48,203 bases of DNA, from contig QGVH01000028.1 in the NCBI GenBank assembly GCA_003242735.1, forward strand, positions 1 to 48,203. The letters are read 5' to 3'. The DNA comes from a bacterium. Its GTDB lineage: Bacteria > Gemmatimonadota > Gemmatimonadetes > Longimicrobiales > RSA9. This document shows positions 1 through 6,872 of this stretch, in pieces (the first letter of the stretch is position 1; every line of letters starts with the position of its first letter). The notes under the pieces were generated by a model. The model worked only from the letters and a program-made list of their open reading frames with translations. It did no database searches and had not been told where the DNA came from. A program made the position numbers and the translations under genes.

Positions 1-166
1 CCGAGCCCGACGGCCCCATCACCGCCACGTACTCGTTGCGCTCCACCACCAGATCCACCCCCCTCAACGCATGCACCACCTCCGCCCCAAGCACATAGTC
101 CTTCCGCAAACCCTCGATCCGGATGACGGTATCCGAGATGGTGCGCCCCGCCGCACGTCCGCTCAC
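1..166 (-). CDS. ABC transporter ATP-binding protein, N-terminal part (MacB/LolD type)
   Basis: This is the first ~55 codons of an ABC ATPase that continues beyond the left edge. The translation contains the usual MacB/LolD-like opening (IEGLRKDYVLG, HALRGVDL) and ends within a Walker A motif (GPSGS). The start is a GTG that overlaps the TGA of the upstream TolC gene in a GTGA, the overlap style seen throughout this window. By family it would bind and hydrolyse ATP to drive an inner-membrane permease; its place directly after a TolC-type gene suggests a tripartite MacAB-like exporter or lipoprotein/efflux pump. The permease and adaptor would lie outside the window. The substrate cannot be told. 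Confidence 0.85.
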   Translation of the reverse strand, partial: MSGRAAGRTISDTVIRIEGLRKDYVLGAEVVHALRGVDLVVERNEYVAVMGPSGS

Positions 167-1491
167 AGCTCCCTCCCGACCAGCGCCTCCAGCTCGGCCC
201 GCGCGATCTGGTAATCATAGCGCGCCGCGACCCTGTCCACTTCCGCTTGCATGAGGTTGATCTGCGAGGTGATCTGGTCCAGGATCGTGGACGCGCCGAG
301 ACGATAGCGCTCCTGCTGCACGCGCAGGTCTTCTTCCGCGACGCGAACCGCCTCCTCCGCGAGCACGATCCGCTGCTCCGCGAGCCGCAGGTTCGCGAGC
401 ACCGTCTCCAGTTGGGCTCGCGCCGCCCTCCGCGCGTCCTCGAGCTGCGCACGGGCCACCGTCGCCTGCACCTCCGCGCGCTCGATGTTCGCCTCCCGCG
501 CGAAGCCGTTGAACACCGGGTACGAGAGGCTCAGCCGCAGGCTCCAGCTCTTGGTCCCGCCGTCCAGCGTCGCGGTCTGGTTGGCCCAGTCGTAGCCCCC
601 GGAGAGCCGCAACGACGGGAAATACTGCGCACGTGCCGCCGACACCCCTGCATCCGCCGACCGCGCCGCGCTCTCGGCCGCGCGCACCGAGGGCGCGCTC
701 TGGAGCACGAGCGCCACGAGCTCCTCGTCCGACACGCCGAGAGGCCTCGGCTCGAGCGGCTCCGTGAGCCGCGCCCCCACCGCGCCATCCATCCCGATCA
801 CACGGCCGAGCTCGAACATCGCGGTCCGCCGCTGGGCCTGCGCCTGGAGCAGCGACTGCCGCGCGTTGGCGATCTCGAGCTCCGCGCGAAGGACGTCCGA
901 CCGCGTCGCCGTGCCGGCCCTCATCCGGCGCTCCGCCGCCTCCCGGACTTCCTGCGCCCGGGTCAGACCGGCTTCCGCCACCCGGATCATCTCATCCGCG
1001 CGCAGGACGTCGAAGAACGCCCGCTTCACCGAGAGGATGACGGCAAAACGCTGGTTCAGCAGCGAGGCCTCGGCCGCGTCCGTCTCCGCCCTGGCCTGCC
1101 GCAACTCGGCACCCCGGCGCCCCCCCGTGAACAGATCCACACTGCTCGACAGCCCCGCGCTGTACGTGTCCCTCGACCCGGTCACGGTCGTGTTCGTCTG
1201 CGGGTTGAACCGCTCCGTGCTCGACCGCGACGCGCCGGAACTCAGCGAGATCGACGGCAGGAACGAGCCCCACGCGCTCCGCTCCGCGGCCACGGCGGTG
1301 CGCACGGCGCCGCGCCCCTGGATCAGCGCAGGGTGGTTGCGCATCGCCGCCGCAATGGCTTCCTCCAACGTGACGACCGCCTCGGGCTCCTGCCCCGCCG
1401 CGGGCGTCGCGACCGCCGCGATCCAAGCGACCAAGCCCAGGCCGAGGGCACGGCCCGGCGTGGCGACCCACTCGAACGACCTCCACCTCAT
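163..1491 (-). CDS. TolC-family outer membrane efflux protein
   Basis: The 442-residue product has an N-terminal signal peptide (hydrophobic stretch about residues 15-32, likely cleavage near the AAGQE sequence) followed by two long heptad-rich, alanine-rich halves typical of the OEP/TolC fold, which trimerises into an outer-membrane barrel plus periplasmic tunnel. Residues such as the TLEEAIAAAMRNHP opening and RYRLGASTILDQITSQ in the second half are family hallmarks. The ATG overlaps the TGA of the upstream LTXXQ gene in ATGA, and its own stop overlaps the ABC ATPase start, so it is translationally coupled on both sides. Role inferred: exit duct of an ABC-driven tripartite exporter controlled by the upstream sigma factor. 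Confidence 0.93.
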   Translation of the reverse strand: MRWRSFEWVATPGRALGLGLVAWIAAVATPAAGQEPEAVVTLEEAIAAAMRNHPALIQGRGAVRTAVAAERSAWGSFLPSISLSSGASRSSTERFNPQTNTTVTGSRDTYSAGLSSSVDLFTGGRRGAELRQARAETDAAEASLLNQRFAVILSVKRAFFDVLRADEMIRVAEAGLTRAQEVREAAERRMRAGTATRSDVLRAELEIANARQSLLQAQAQRRTAMFELGRVIGMDGAVGARLTEPLEPRPLGVSDEELVALVLQSAPSVRAAESAARSADAGVSAARAQYFPSLRLSGGYDWANQTATLDGGTKSWSLRLSLSYPVFNGFAREANIERAEVQATVARAQLEDARRAARAQLETVLANLRLAEQRIVLAEEAVRVAEEDLRVQQERYRLGASTILDQITSQINLMQAEVDRVAARYDYQIARAELEALVGREL

Positions 1492-1919
1492 TGGTCACAC
1501 CCTTTCTGCGAACCGTTCTGCTTGTGTGGCCGAAGCCGCCGCTCGGCGCGCAGTCGGTCGTACTCCGCGCGCTGCTCCGGCGTCAGCACCGCCCGGATCT
1601 CCGCGTGCGCCGAATCGACGATCGCGCGCAGCGTGGGGCCGTGCTCCTCCCAGAACGCCTCCGTCTGCTGACGACGCCGTTCGAGCACCGCCTGGATCCG
1701 CTGACACTGCTCCGGCGTGAGGTCGAGCTGGTCCAGCACGCTCCCGGCCCCCCGCTCGCGGGGGCCGCGTTCCTCGGCGTGCTGCGCCGCGGCCGTCGCC
1801 TCCCGGCTGGACGACAGCCGCACGGCCGCGGCGCCGGCGAGTCCGCCGATCAGGAACGTCGCGGCGAGCAGCGCGATCCCCAACAGCCGGGCCTGGCGTT
1901 GCGACTCGGGGAACGTCAT
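1488..1919 (-). CDS. Membrane-anchored LTXXQ/CnrX-like periplasmic sensor protein
   Basis: The 143-residue protein has one N-terminal hydrophobic segment (about residues 12-34) without an obvious cleavage site, then a periplasmic, charged, helical domain with two LTPEQ motifs (about residues 67 and 112). That pattern belongs to the Spy/CpxP/CnrX (LTXXQ, metal-resistance) superfamily, small four-helix periplasmic proteins that sense metals or misfolded envelope proteins. Histidines in WEEHGP and DSAHAE and a cysteine in PEQCQR are possible ligands. It sits between a probable anti-sigma factor and a TolC gene, overlapping both by four bases. An uncleaved anchor is what CnrX has, so a sensor role for the sigma/anti-sigma pair is inferred. 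A Spy-like chaperone is the alternative. Confidence 0.75.
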   Translation of the reverse strand: MTFPESQRQARLLGIALLAATFLIGGLAGAAAVRLSSSREATAAAQHAEERGPRERGAGSVLDQLDLTPEQCQRIQAVLERRRQQTEAFWEEHGPTLRAIVDSAHAEIRAVLTPEQRAEYDRLRAERRLRPHKQNGSQKGCDQ

Positions 1920-2281
1920 GGCGCCTCTCTCTCCAGAGCGAGCAGCAGGTCGGACGTCGTGGGTGCGCGATCCTCGGTGAGCCAGAGCGAGACCGGCTCA
2001 CCGAGCTCGAGGGCTTCCTCCAGCCCCGCGACCGGCGCCGGCCGGATCTCCACCTCCCGGTCCAGCACGCTGAGCGTCGCGGCCGCGGCCGCAGCGAGCA
2101 CGATGCCCGCGGCGAGCGCAGGGCGGAGCCAGTGCCCGATCTCCGCGATCACGCTGCGCGACGCCGCGCGCCTGGCGAGCTCGGGGGCCGCCGCCGTCGT
2201 GATCGCCCGGACCAGTCGCTCCCAGCGGTCGGGGTCGGCCGCGGGGTCGAGCGGCGAGAGATCGATCCGATGCTCGTCCAT
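1916..2281 (-). CDS. Probable anti-sigma factor, single membrane helix
   Basis: The frame is open much further upstream, but the ATG at 2281 overlaps the sigma-factor TGA (TGATG), giving 121 residues beginning MDEHRIDLSPLD. There is a charged cytoplasmic N-terminus (about 50 residues), one membrane helix rich in Ala/Leu/Val (about residues 52-72) and a short extracytoplasmic tail. No zinc-binding HxxxCxxC motif of the ZAS anti-sigma class is present. Position directly after an ECF sigma gene and before a periplasmic LTXXQ protein makes an anti-sigma function the natural inference, comparable in size and topology to CnrY. Sequence alone does not prove it; no family motif is recognised. Confidence 0.6.
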   Translation of the reverse strand: MDEHRIDLSPLDPAADPDRWERLVRAITTAAAPELARRAASRSVIAEIGHWLRPALAAGIVLAAAAAATLSVLDREVEIRPAPVAGLEEALELGEPVSLWLTEDRAPTTSDLLLALEREAP

Positions 2282-2832
2282 CAGCCCTCCTCCATCAGCT
2301 CGGCGCCGAGTCGGGCGCGAAGTCTCCTGCGCGCCTGGAACAGGTAGGCGCGCGCAGTGCTCTCCGGCACTCCCAGGTGCTCGGCCACCTCCCGGTGCCG
2401 CCAGCCCTCCAGGTCGTGGAGCAGCAGCGCCGCGCGCTGTGGGTAGCTCAGGTCCTCCATGGCCGCCAGCAGCCGATCCCGCAGCTCGGACCGTTCGGCC
2501 TGGTGGCCTGTGTCGTGTCGCCCCGCCATGCCCACGACGTTCTCGAGCGGCAACGCCGAGCGCACCGACTGCGCACGCCGGAGGTTGAGCGCGCGGTTGC
2601 GGACGATCTGGAGCAGCCACGCCGCAAAGCGATCCGGCCGCCTGCACTCCTCGATGCGCTCCAACGCCGTGAGGAACGCGTCCTGACAGACGTCCTCCGC
2701 GTCCGCCGGCTCCCGCACCACGCTCAGCGCGACGGCGTACGCCGCCCGCAGATGACGCCGCACGAGCTGCTCGAAGGCGGAGGCATCGCCGGCGCGCGCA
2801 CGCTCGACCAGCCGGGCATCGGCATCACGCAT
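2281..2832 (-). CDS. ECF RNA polymerase sigma factor (RpoE-like)
   Basis: The 183-residue protein has the two ECF domains: region 2 (about residues 8-78, with DAEDVCQDAFLTAL and FAAWLLQIVRNRALN) and region 4 (about 118-175, with LSYPQRAALLLHDLEG, EVAEHLGVPESTARAYLFQARRRL). It would direct RNA polymerase to a small regulon in response to an envelope or metal signal. It is the first gene of a five-gene overlapping operon (sigma, anti-sigma, LTXXQ sensor, TolC, ABC ATPase), so it probably drives its own operon. A CAACGTTT / CGTGTC pair just upstream fits an ECF-type autoregulatory promoter. Confidence 0.93.
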   Translation of the reverse strand: MRDADARLVERARAGDASAFEQLVRRHLRAAYAVALSVVREPADAEDVCQDAFLTALERIEECRRPDRFAAWLLQIVRNRALNLRRAQSVRSALPLENVVGMAGRHDTGHQAERSELRDRLLAAMEDLSYPQRAALLLHDLEGWRHREVAEHLGVPESTARAYLFQARRRLRARLGAELMEEG

Positions 2833-2844
2833 CGCTACACACTT

Positions 2845-2869
2845 GACACGGCTGCGAGGCGAAACGTTG
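2845..2869 (-). promoter_or_regulatory. Candidate ECF-type promoter of the sigma/efflux operon
   Basis: On the minus strand CAACGTTT (rc of 2862-2869) is followed after 11 bases by CGTGTC (rc of 2845-2850). The AAC-N15-CGT arrangement resembles ECF promoters (AAC near -35 and CGT near -10). It would start transcription a few bases before the sigma factor ATG at 2832. This is a pattern match by eye, not a modelled site. Confidence 0.3.
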
Positions 2870-3251
2870 AAGGGGGCGCGGGGAAGATGGCGCCCGGATC
2901 CGCTACACCGGCCGGTTCGCGGCGTGCCGGGGCGGTGCCGACAGGCCCGCCGCGGGCGGGCCGGAGAAGCGCCACTCCCCCGCGCACCGCTGGGGGTCGG
3001 ACCGGTGGCCGGAGCACGAGCGCCCGGGAGCGACGCGGCACCGCCCGCGTCCGGTCCACCGCTGGCGCGGAGATCGGACGGCTGCCGGCAACGGCCGTCC
3101 GCCGCGCTGGCGCGACGAGGACGCCGAGGACGGGGTGTGGTTCAGGGCGCGCGCTCAGGGAGTCGCTCCTCCGCGTTGGCCGCAGCGCCGCCAGCGTGGC
3201 TGGCGGCGAGACACGCCAAAATGCGCAGCCCGTTCGCAACCAACAAGAGCG

Positions 3252-3276
3252 GCGCGGAGGAGTGGCTCCTCCGCGC
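3252..3276. repeat. Perfect 11-bp inverted repeat with 3-base loop
   Basis: GCGCGGAGGAG is followed by TGG and its exact reverse complement. It lies about 100 bases downstream of the DUF4142 stop and reads into a T-rich but not pure-T sequence (CTCTTGTTGG) on the minus strand, so a weak or rho-assisted terminator is possible. No other copy was noticed. Confidence 0.6.
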
Positions 3277-3374
3277 CCCCCGCTCCTTCACGCCGATCGC
3301 CGGTATGCCGCGCCGCTGGCTCCGGGACGCCGCGTGCGTTCCGGAGCCGGAGGACGCGGCTGGCCGGCGAGGAG

Positions 3375-3950
3375 CTAGTGCTGGCCGAGGGACTGCTGGA
3401 CCCGGAGCGCGTGCTCCAGGTGCTCGGCGATGATCGCGCGCTGCGACCGGAGCAGGGCTTCGAGGCGGTCGTCGCGGGCCGCGGGGATGAGCGTGTTGTC
3501 CATCGTCTCCAGCAGCCACCGGTGCATGGCGACCTGATTCGCGATGTACGCCCGGTCGAACTCCGTGCCTTCCCGCTCCCCCAGCGACCGGAGCGTCTGC
3601 TCGGAGGTCGCCTGGATCCGCGAGGTCAGCTCCTCCGGCTGCATCCCCGTCCGCTGCGCCTCCTGCATGATCTGCTGGTTGAGCGCGGTGTGGTCGGAGA
3701 TCATCCGTTGCGCGAAGTCGCGCACGTCCTGATCCCGGGAGCGGTTCAGCGCGAGCTGTCCTTCTCCGATCTCTCCGTTGTTCGCCGCCGTCGCAATGGC
3801 GGTCACGTTGGCATCCGTGAGGACGCGGCGCGGCGCCGGCTGGCCGTCCACGGCGGGCTCCGGGCTCCCGCACGCGCCCATCAGGAAGAGCACGGAGGCC
3901 GGTGCCACCAGGGGCAGGAAGCGGCTTCGGGCTGCGACACTGGGGGCCAT
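3375..3950 (-). CDS. DUF4142 domain lipoprotein
   Basis: Start chosen at the ATG at 3950 because a GAGGAG ribosome-binding site lies just upstream and it begins a lipoprotein signal peptide: MAPSVAARSRF, hydrophobic core, then LMGAC lipobox (Cys about residue 27). The 191-residue product then carries a DUF4142 domain (about residues 45-180), an all-helical ferritin-like-looking domain with ANNGEIGEGQLAL, FAQRMISDHTALNQQI and FDRAYIANQVAMHRWLLE. The family is annotated as predicted outer membrane protein of unknown function. It stands alone between the sigma operon and the DUF2267 gene, with a 142-base gap upstream. Confidence 0.88.
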   Translation of the reverse strand: MAPSVAARSRFLPLVAPASVLFLMGACGSPEPAVDGQPAPRRVLTDANVTAIATAANNGEIGEGQLALNRSRDQDVRDFAQRMISDHTALNQQIMQEAQRTGMQPEELTSRIQATSEQTLRSLGEREGTEFDRAYIANQVAMHRWLLETMDNTLIPAARDDRLEALLRSQRAIIAEHLEHALRVQQSLGQH

Positions 3951-4092
3951 AGATCTCCTCCTCGGGTGCTGCGGCCGGCGTTCCCGGCCGGTCGCGCAGC
4001 CCGCGTGCAAAACGCGGCCCAAGCCGCTGTGGCGCGCGCCACCTCGTCGGACCCGGTGCTGCTGGCGCTGCGCGCGCTGCCGGGGCCCCGCG

Positions 4093-4533
4093 CTATCGTC
4101 CCGCCGCCGGGCCGGGCCACGGCTCGCCGCGCCACAGCGCCTGGAGGCCGGGTGGGAGCTGCCCCTCCAGCATGCGGGCCTGATCCTCCGGGATCACCTC
4201 GCCCAGCGCGCCGAACACCGCGCATGTCGCCCTCGCCGCTTCCGCGATCCCCGAGAGTCGCGCCAGCTCTCTGACGCGCGCCACGAAGTCCACGTACGCG
4301 TGCTCCGGGGGCGCGGCGGGGTCCCAGGCGGCTCCGTCGGGCTCGGCGCCCGGCAACGACCAGAGGTACCCCAGCTCGGACGGCAACGCTGCCTCGAGGT
4401 GGCGCGCCTGCTCCCCCGGGATCCGGCTGCGCAGTACCAGGAGCACCGAACAGGCGATCTCGCGCTCCCGGTCCCGGTCCACCTCCGGCAGCCGCCGCTC
4501 GAGCGCGCGCCAGAACTCCCGTCGGTCCCGCAT
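4093..4533 (-). CDS. DUF2267 family protein
   Basis: The 146-residue product starts at the ATG at 4533 (MRDRREFWRALE); longer readings run into the tRNA-like gene and are rejected. Two similar halves (about residues 5-70 and 75-140) each contain the helical pattern of DUF2267, with an xxPGEQARHLEAALPSELGYLW segment and a VIPEDQARMLEGQLPPGLQALW segment. No function is established for the family and no catalytic motif is visible. It is a cytoplasmic protein by absence of signal peptide or membrane helix. It lies 142 bases before the DUF4142 gene and may be transcribed with it. Confidence 0.75.
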   Translation of the reverse strand: MRDRREFWRALERRLPEVDRDREREIACSVLLVLRSRIPGEQARHLEAALPSELGYLWSLPGAEPDGAAWDPAAPPEHAYVDFVARVRELARLSGIAEAARATCAVFGALGEVIPEDQARMLEGQLPPGLQALWRGEPWPGPAAGR

Positions 4534-4601
4534 CCGCGCCTCCCACGTGCGGAGGTGTTGCGAACGAGAGCGGCCGCGGCGCCGCAATCCGCGTCGAGCA
4601 G

Positions 4602-4673
4602 AGGCCGGGGGCGGAATCGAACCGCCGTCCGCGGGGGCTTTGGCCCCGAGCTCTCCCACTGAGCTACCCGGCC
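4602..4673 (-). tRNA. tRNA-like gene with abnormal anticodon loop (isotype unassigned)
   Basis: A full cloverleaf folds on the minus strand: acceptor GGCCGGG/CCCGGCC, T8-A9, D arm GCTC-AGTGGGA-GAGC, anticodon stem CGGGG/CCCCG, five-base variable loop, T arm GGCGG-TTCGATT-CCGCC. The anticodon loop reads CCAAAGC, so position 33 is C instead of the nearly invariant U and the apparent anticodon is AAA (Phe). No encoded CCA follows the T discriminator. Tertiary-structure bases (G18G19, T54T55C56) are conventional, which argues for a folded RNA rather than decay. It may be an unusual decoding tRNA, a non-decoding tRNA-like RNA or a pseudogene. Confidence 0.65.
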
Positions 4674-4863
4674 GGGACCGCCCACGGGCGGCAGCGCCTT
4701 CACGGCCGGACGCGTCGCTCCACCGGGCAGCGCGAGCCGGCGCGGGCGTCGGGCCGTCCGTCGGGCGGTCACCCACCGAGAGAGTTCTGCAATATCCCGA
4801 CCAGGCGACTGCTTGCGTCGGCAGGAGATCGACGAGGGCTGCGGAGGGCGTCGCGGCCCACGA

Positions 4864-6654
4864 TCACCGTCCGGCCATCACCACAGCATCGTCCCTGTAC
4901 CTCACCACGCCCCCGACGATGGTGGCGATGACACGGCCGTCCAGCAGGCGCGCGGGATCGAGCGTGCCCGCGACGAACGGATCCACGTCCAGCAGCGTGA
5001 GGTCGGCCAGCTTCCCGGCCGCGATCTCTCCCGCTTCCGTCTCCAGGTGGGACGCGTACGCCGCCCAGGTCGTATAACCTCGGACCGCCTCCTCGGGCTG
5101 GAGGCGCTGGTCCGCGTACCAACCCATCGGCGGCTGGAACTCCCGATCCCTCCGGGTGATCGCGGAATGTAGGCCGTAGAAGATGTCGTGGTCGGAGGCG
5201 GGTAGGTCGGAGCTGAGCACGAGCCGCGCGCCCCCGCGGCGCAGCGTGCGCCACGCATAGGCGCCCGAGATCCGGTGCGGGCCGAGTCGGGCCTCCGCCC
5301 ACGCCTTGTCTTCCACCGCATGGGCCGGCTGCATTGATGCGATGATGCCCAGCTCACCGAACCGCCGCACGTCCCGGGAATGCACGACCTGCGCGTGCTC
5401 GATGCGGTGGCGTCCCTCGCGTGCTTCCGGCGCCGCCCGGAACGCGCGCGCGAAGTAGTCCAGCGCCGCTCGGTTCGCTGCATCCCCGATCGCGTGGATC
5501 GAAATCTGGAAGCCGGCCCGCAGCAGCGCCGTGATCCGCTGCTCGTCGAACCCGTACCCTTCCCGGTCCACGCCCCGGTGCCCGGGCAGGTCGGTGTAAT
5601 CCTCCAGGAGCCACGCGCCGCGGGAGCCCAGTGCGCCGTCGTAGAACGCCTTGACCCCCGCCACGCGCAGCATCGCGGTGCGCGCGGTGTCGGGCCCGCG
5701 TTCGAGCCAAGCATCCACGAGCGCGGTGTCCCGTGCGGACAGCATGACGACCACCCGCACCGGCAGCCTGCCCGCCGAGTCCAGCCGCTGCAGCACCGCG
5801 AGGGTGAGCGAGTCCGCGCCGGCCTCGTGCACCATCGTGTAACCGGAACGGACGACTTCCTCCAGCGCCGCGACAATCTGCGATTCGACCGCCGCAGGTG
5901 TGGGCGGGGGGATCACCGCCTCCACGAGCGACACTGCCCGGTCCAGGAGCACGCCCGTGGGCTCGCCGTTGCGGTCACGGCGGATCTGCCCGCCCCGGGG
6001 CGCGCGCGTGTGCCGCGTGATCCCCGCCCGCTCCAGCGCCAACCGGTTCACCCAACCCGCGAACCCGCGCAGCCCCCTCAGGTACACGGGGTGGTCGGGC
6101 ACGCGCTCGCTCAACAGGCGGTGATCGGGGTACCGATCCGCCCACGCCCCTTCGTCCCAACCGTACCCGATGATCCACTCACCCGGCGGCACCTGCGCCG
6201 CCCGCGCCGCGACGCGCTCCACCGCTTCCAGCTCGGTCTCCACGCCCACCAGGTCCACCTGCGCCAGCGAAGCGCCGAGGCTGGCCAGGTGGACGTGGGC
6301 GTCGATCAGCCCGGGGATCAGCGTGCCGCCCGCGGCGTCCAGCACCTGCGTCCGCTCGCCCCTGAAACGCTCCGCATCCGCGTTCGAACCCACGAAGAGG
6401 ATGCGCCCGTCGCGCACCGCGACGGCCTCCGCATCGGGGCGCCAGCCCGCGAGCGGGTCGTACGGCGCGTCCGCCGCCGGTGTGCCGTCCACCGCCGGCT
6501 CGCCCCAGGTCAGCGTGTAGACCCGTGCGTTGAGGATCAGGAGGTCCGCCTCCGGCGTCGGGGCGGGCGCCGTGCAGGCGGCAAGCACCAGCAACAACGA
6601 GCCGTGGGCCGCAACGGATGCGCGCGCGAGCACGCGCGAGGGCGTGATGTTCAT
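4864..6654 (-). CDS. Amidohydrolase family 3 (YtcJ-like) lipoprotein
   Basis: The 596-residue protein starts with a lipoprotein signal (LLLVLAAC, Cys about residue 27), so it is probably anchored outside the inner membrane. The metal-dependent amidohydrolase barrel follows: DAHVH (about residues 118-122), a HAIGDAAN segment, RIEHAQVV and SSDLPASDHDIF, which supply the histidines and aspartate of the family 3 / YtcJ active site. The C-terminal part (GEIAAGKLADLTLLDVDPF) is the typical closing beta-sandwich. Substrate cannot be assigned; relatives hydrolyse exocyclic amides or are uncharacterised. It is followed 190 bases downstream by the tRNA-like gene. Confidence 0.9.
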   Translation of the reverse strand: MNITPSRVLARASVAAHGSLLLVLAACTAPAPTPEADLLILNARVYTLTWGEPAVDGTPAADAPYDPLAGWRPDAEAVAVRDGRILFVGSNADAERFRGERTQVLDAAGGTLIPGLIDAHVHLASLGASLAQVDLVGVETELEAVERVAARAAQVPPGEWIIGYGWDEGAWADRYPDHRLLSERVPDHPVYLRGLRGFAGWVNRLALERAGITRHTRAPRGGQIRRDRNGEPTGVLLDRAVSLVEAVIPPPTPAAVESQIVAALEEVVRSGYTMVHEAGADSLTLAVLQRLDSAGRLPVRVVVMLSARDTALVDAWLERGPDTARTAMLRVAGVKAFYDGALGSRGAWLLEDYTDLPGHRGVDREGYGFDEQRITALLRAGFQISIHAIGDAANRAALDYFARAFRAAPEAREGRHRIEHAQVVHSRDVRRFGELGIIASMQPAHAVEDKAWAEARLGPHRISGAYAWRTLRRGGARLVLSSDLPASDHDIFYGLHSAITRRDREFQPPMGWYADQRLQPEEAVRGYTTWAAYASHLETEAGEIAAGKLADLTLLDVDPFVAGTLDPARLLDGRVIATIVGGVVRYRDDAVVMAGR

Positions 6655-6872
6655 CGGTCCTGGGATGACGGGAATGCGGCCGGGGAGGTGTGTGAGTATG
6701 GGGCGCCCGCGCGCCGGCGCGCAAGGACCCGGGGAGGGAGCGGCCGCGAACGGGGTCGGAAACCCTCGGCCCCGCTCTCCGGCTGCCTGCTCCCTTCACG
6801 ACGCGGGCCGTTCCGGCGCCGCCGGCACTGCGCTCGCACGGACGCGCCGCTGCCCTCTCAGGCGCACGGGAC

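Larger units (their letters stand above)
2833..3374. other. Gene-free stretch of about 540 bases
   Basis: No convincing gene is seen between the sigma operon and the DUF4142 gene. Open frames here encode only Ala/Pro/Arg-rich composition without signals or domains. Visible structure: the candidate ECF promoter next to 2845-2869, and a perfect 11-bp inverted repeat at 3252-3276. Confidence 0.6.

Noticed and set aside
2835..3239. Minus-strand 134-codon frame upstream of the sigma operon
   Set aside because: Ala/Pro/Arg-rich without signal, domain or ribosome-binding site; it would also overlap the ECF promoter region.
4093..4776. Longer DUF2267 protein reading through the tRNA-like gene
   Set aside because: The extension has no family resemblance and overlaps a complete cloverleaf; the start at 4533 fits the domain boundary.
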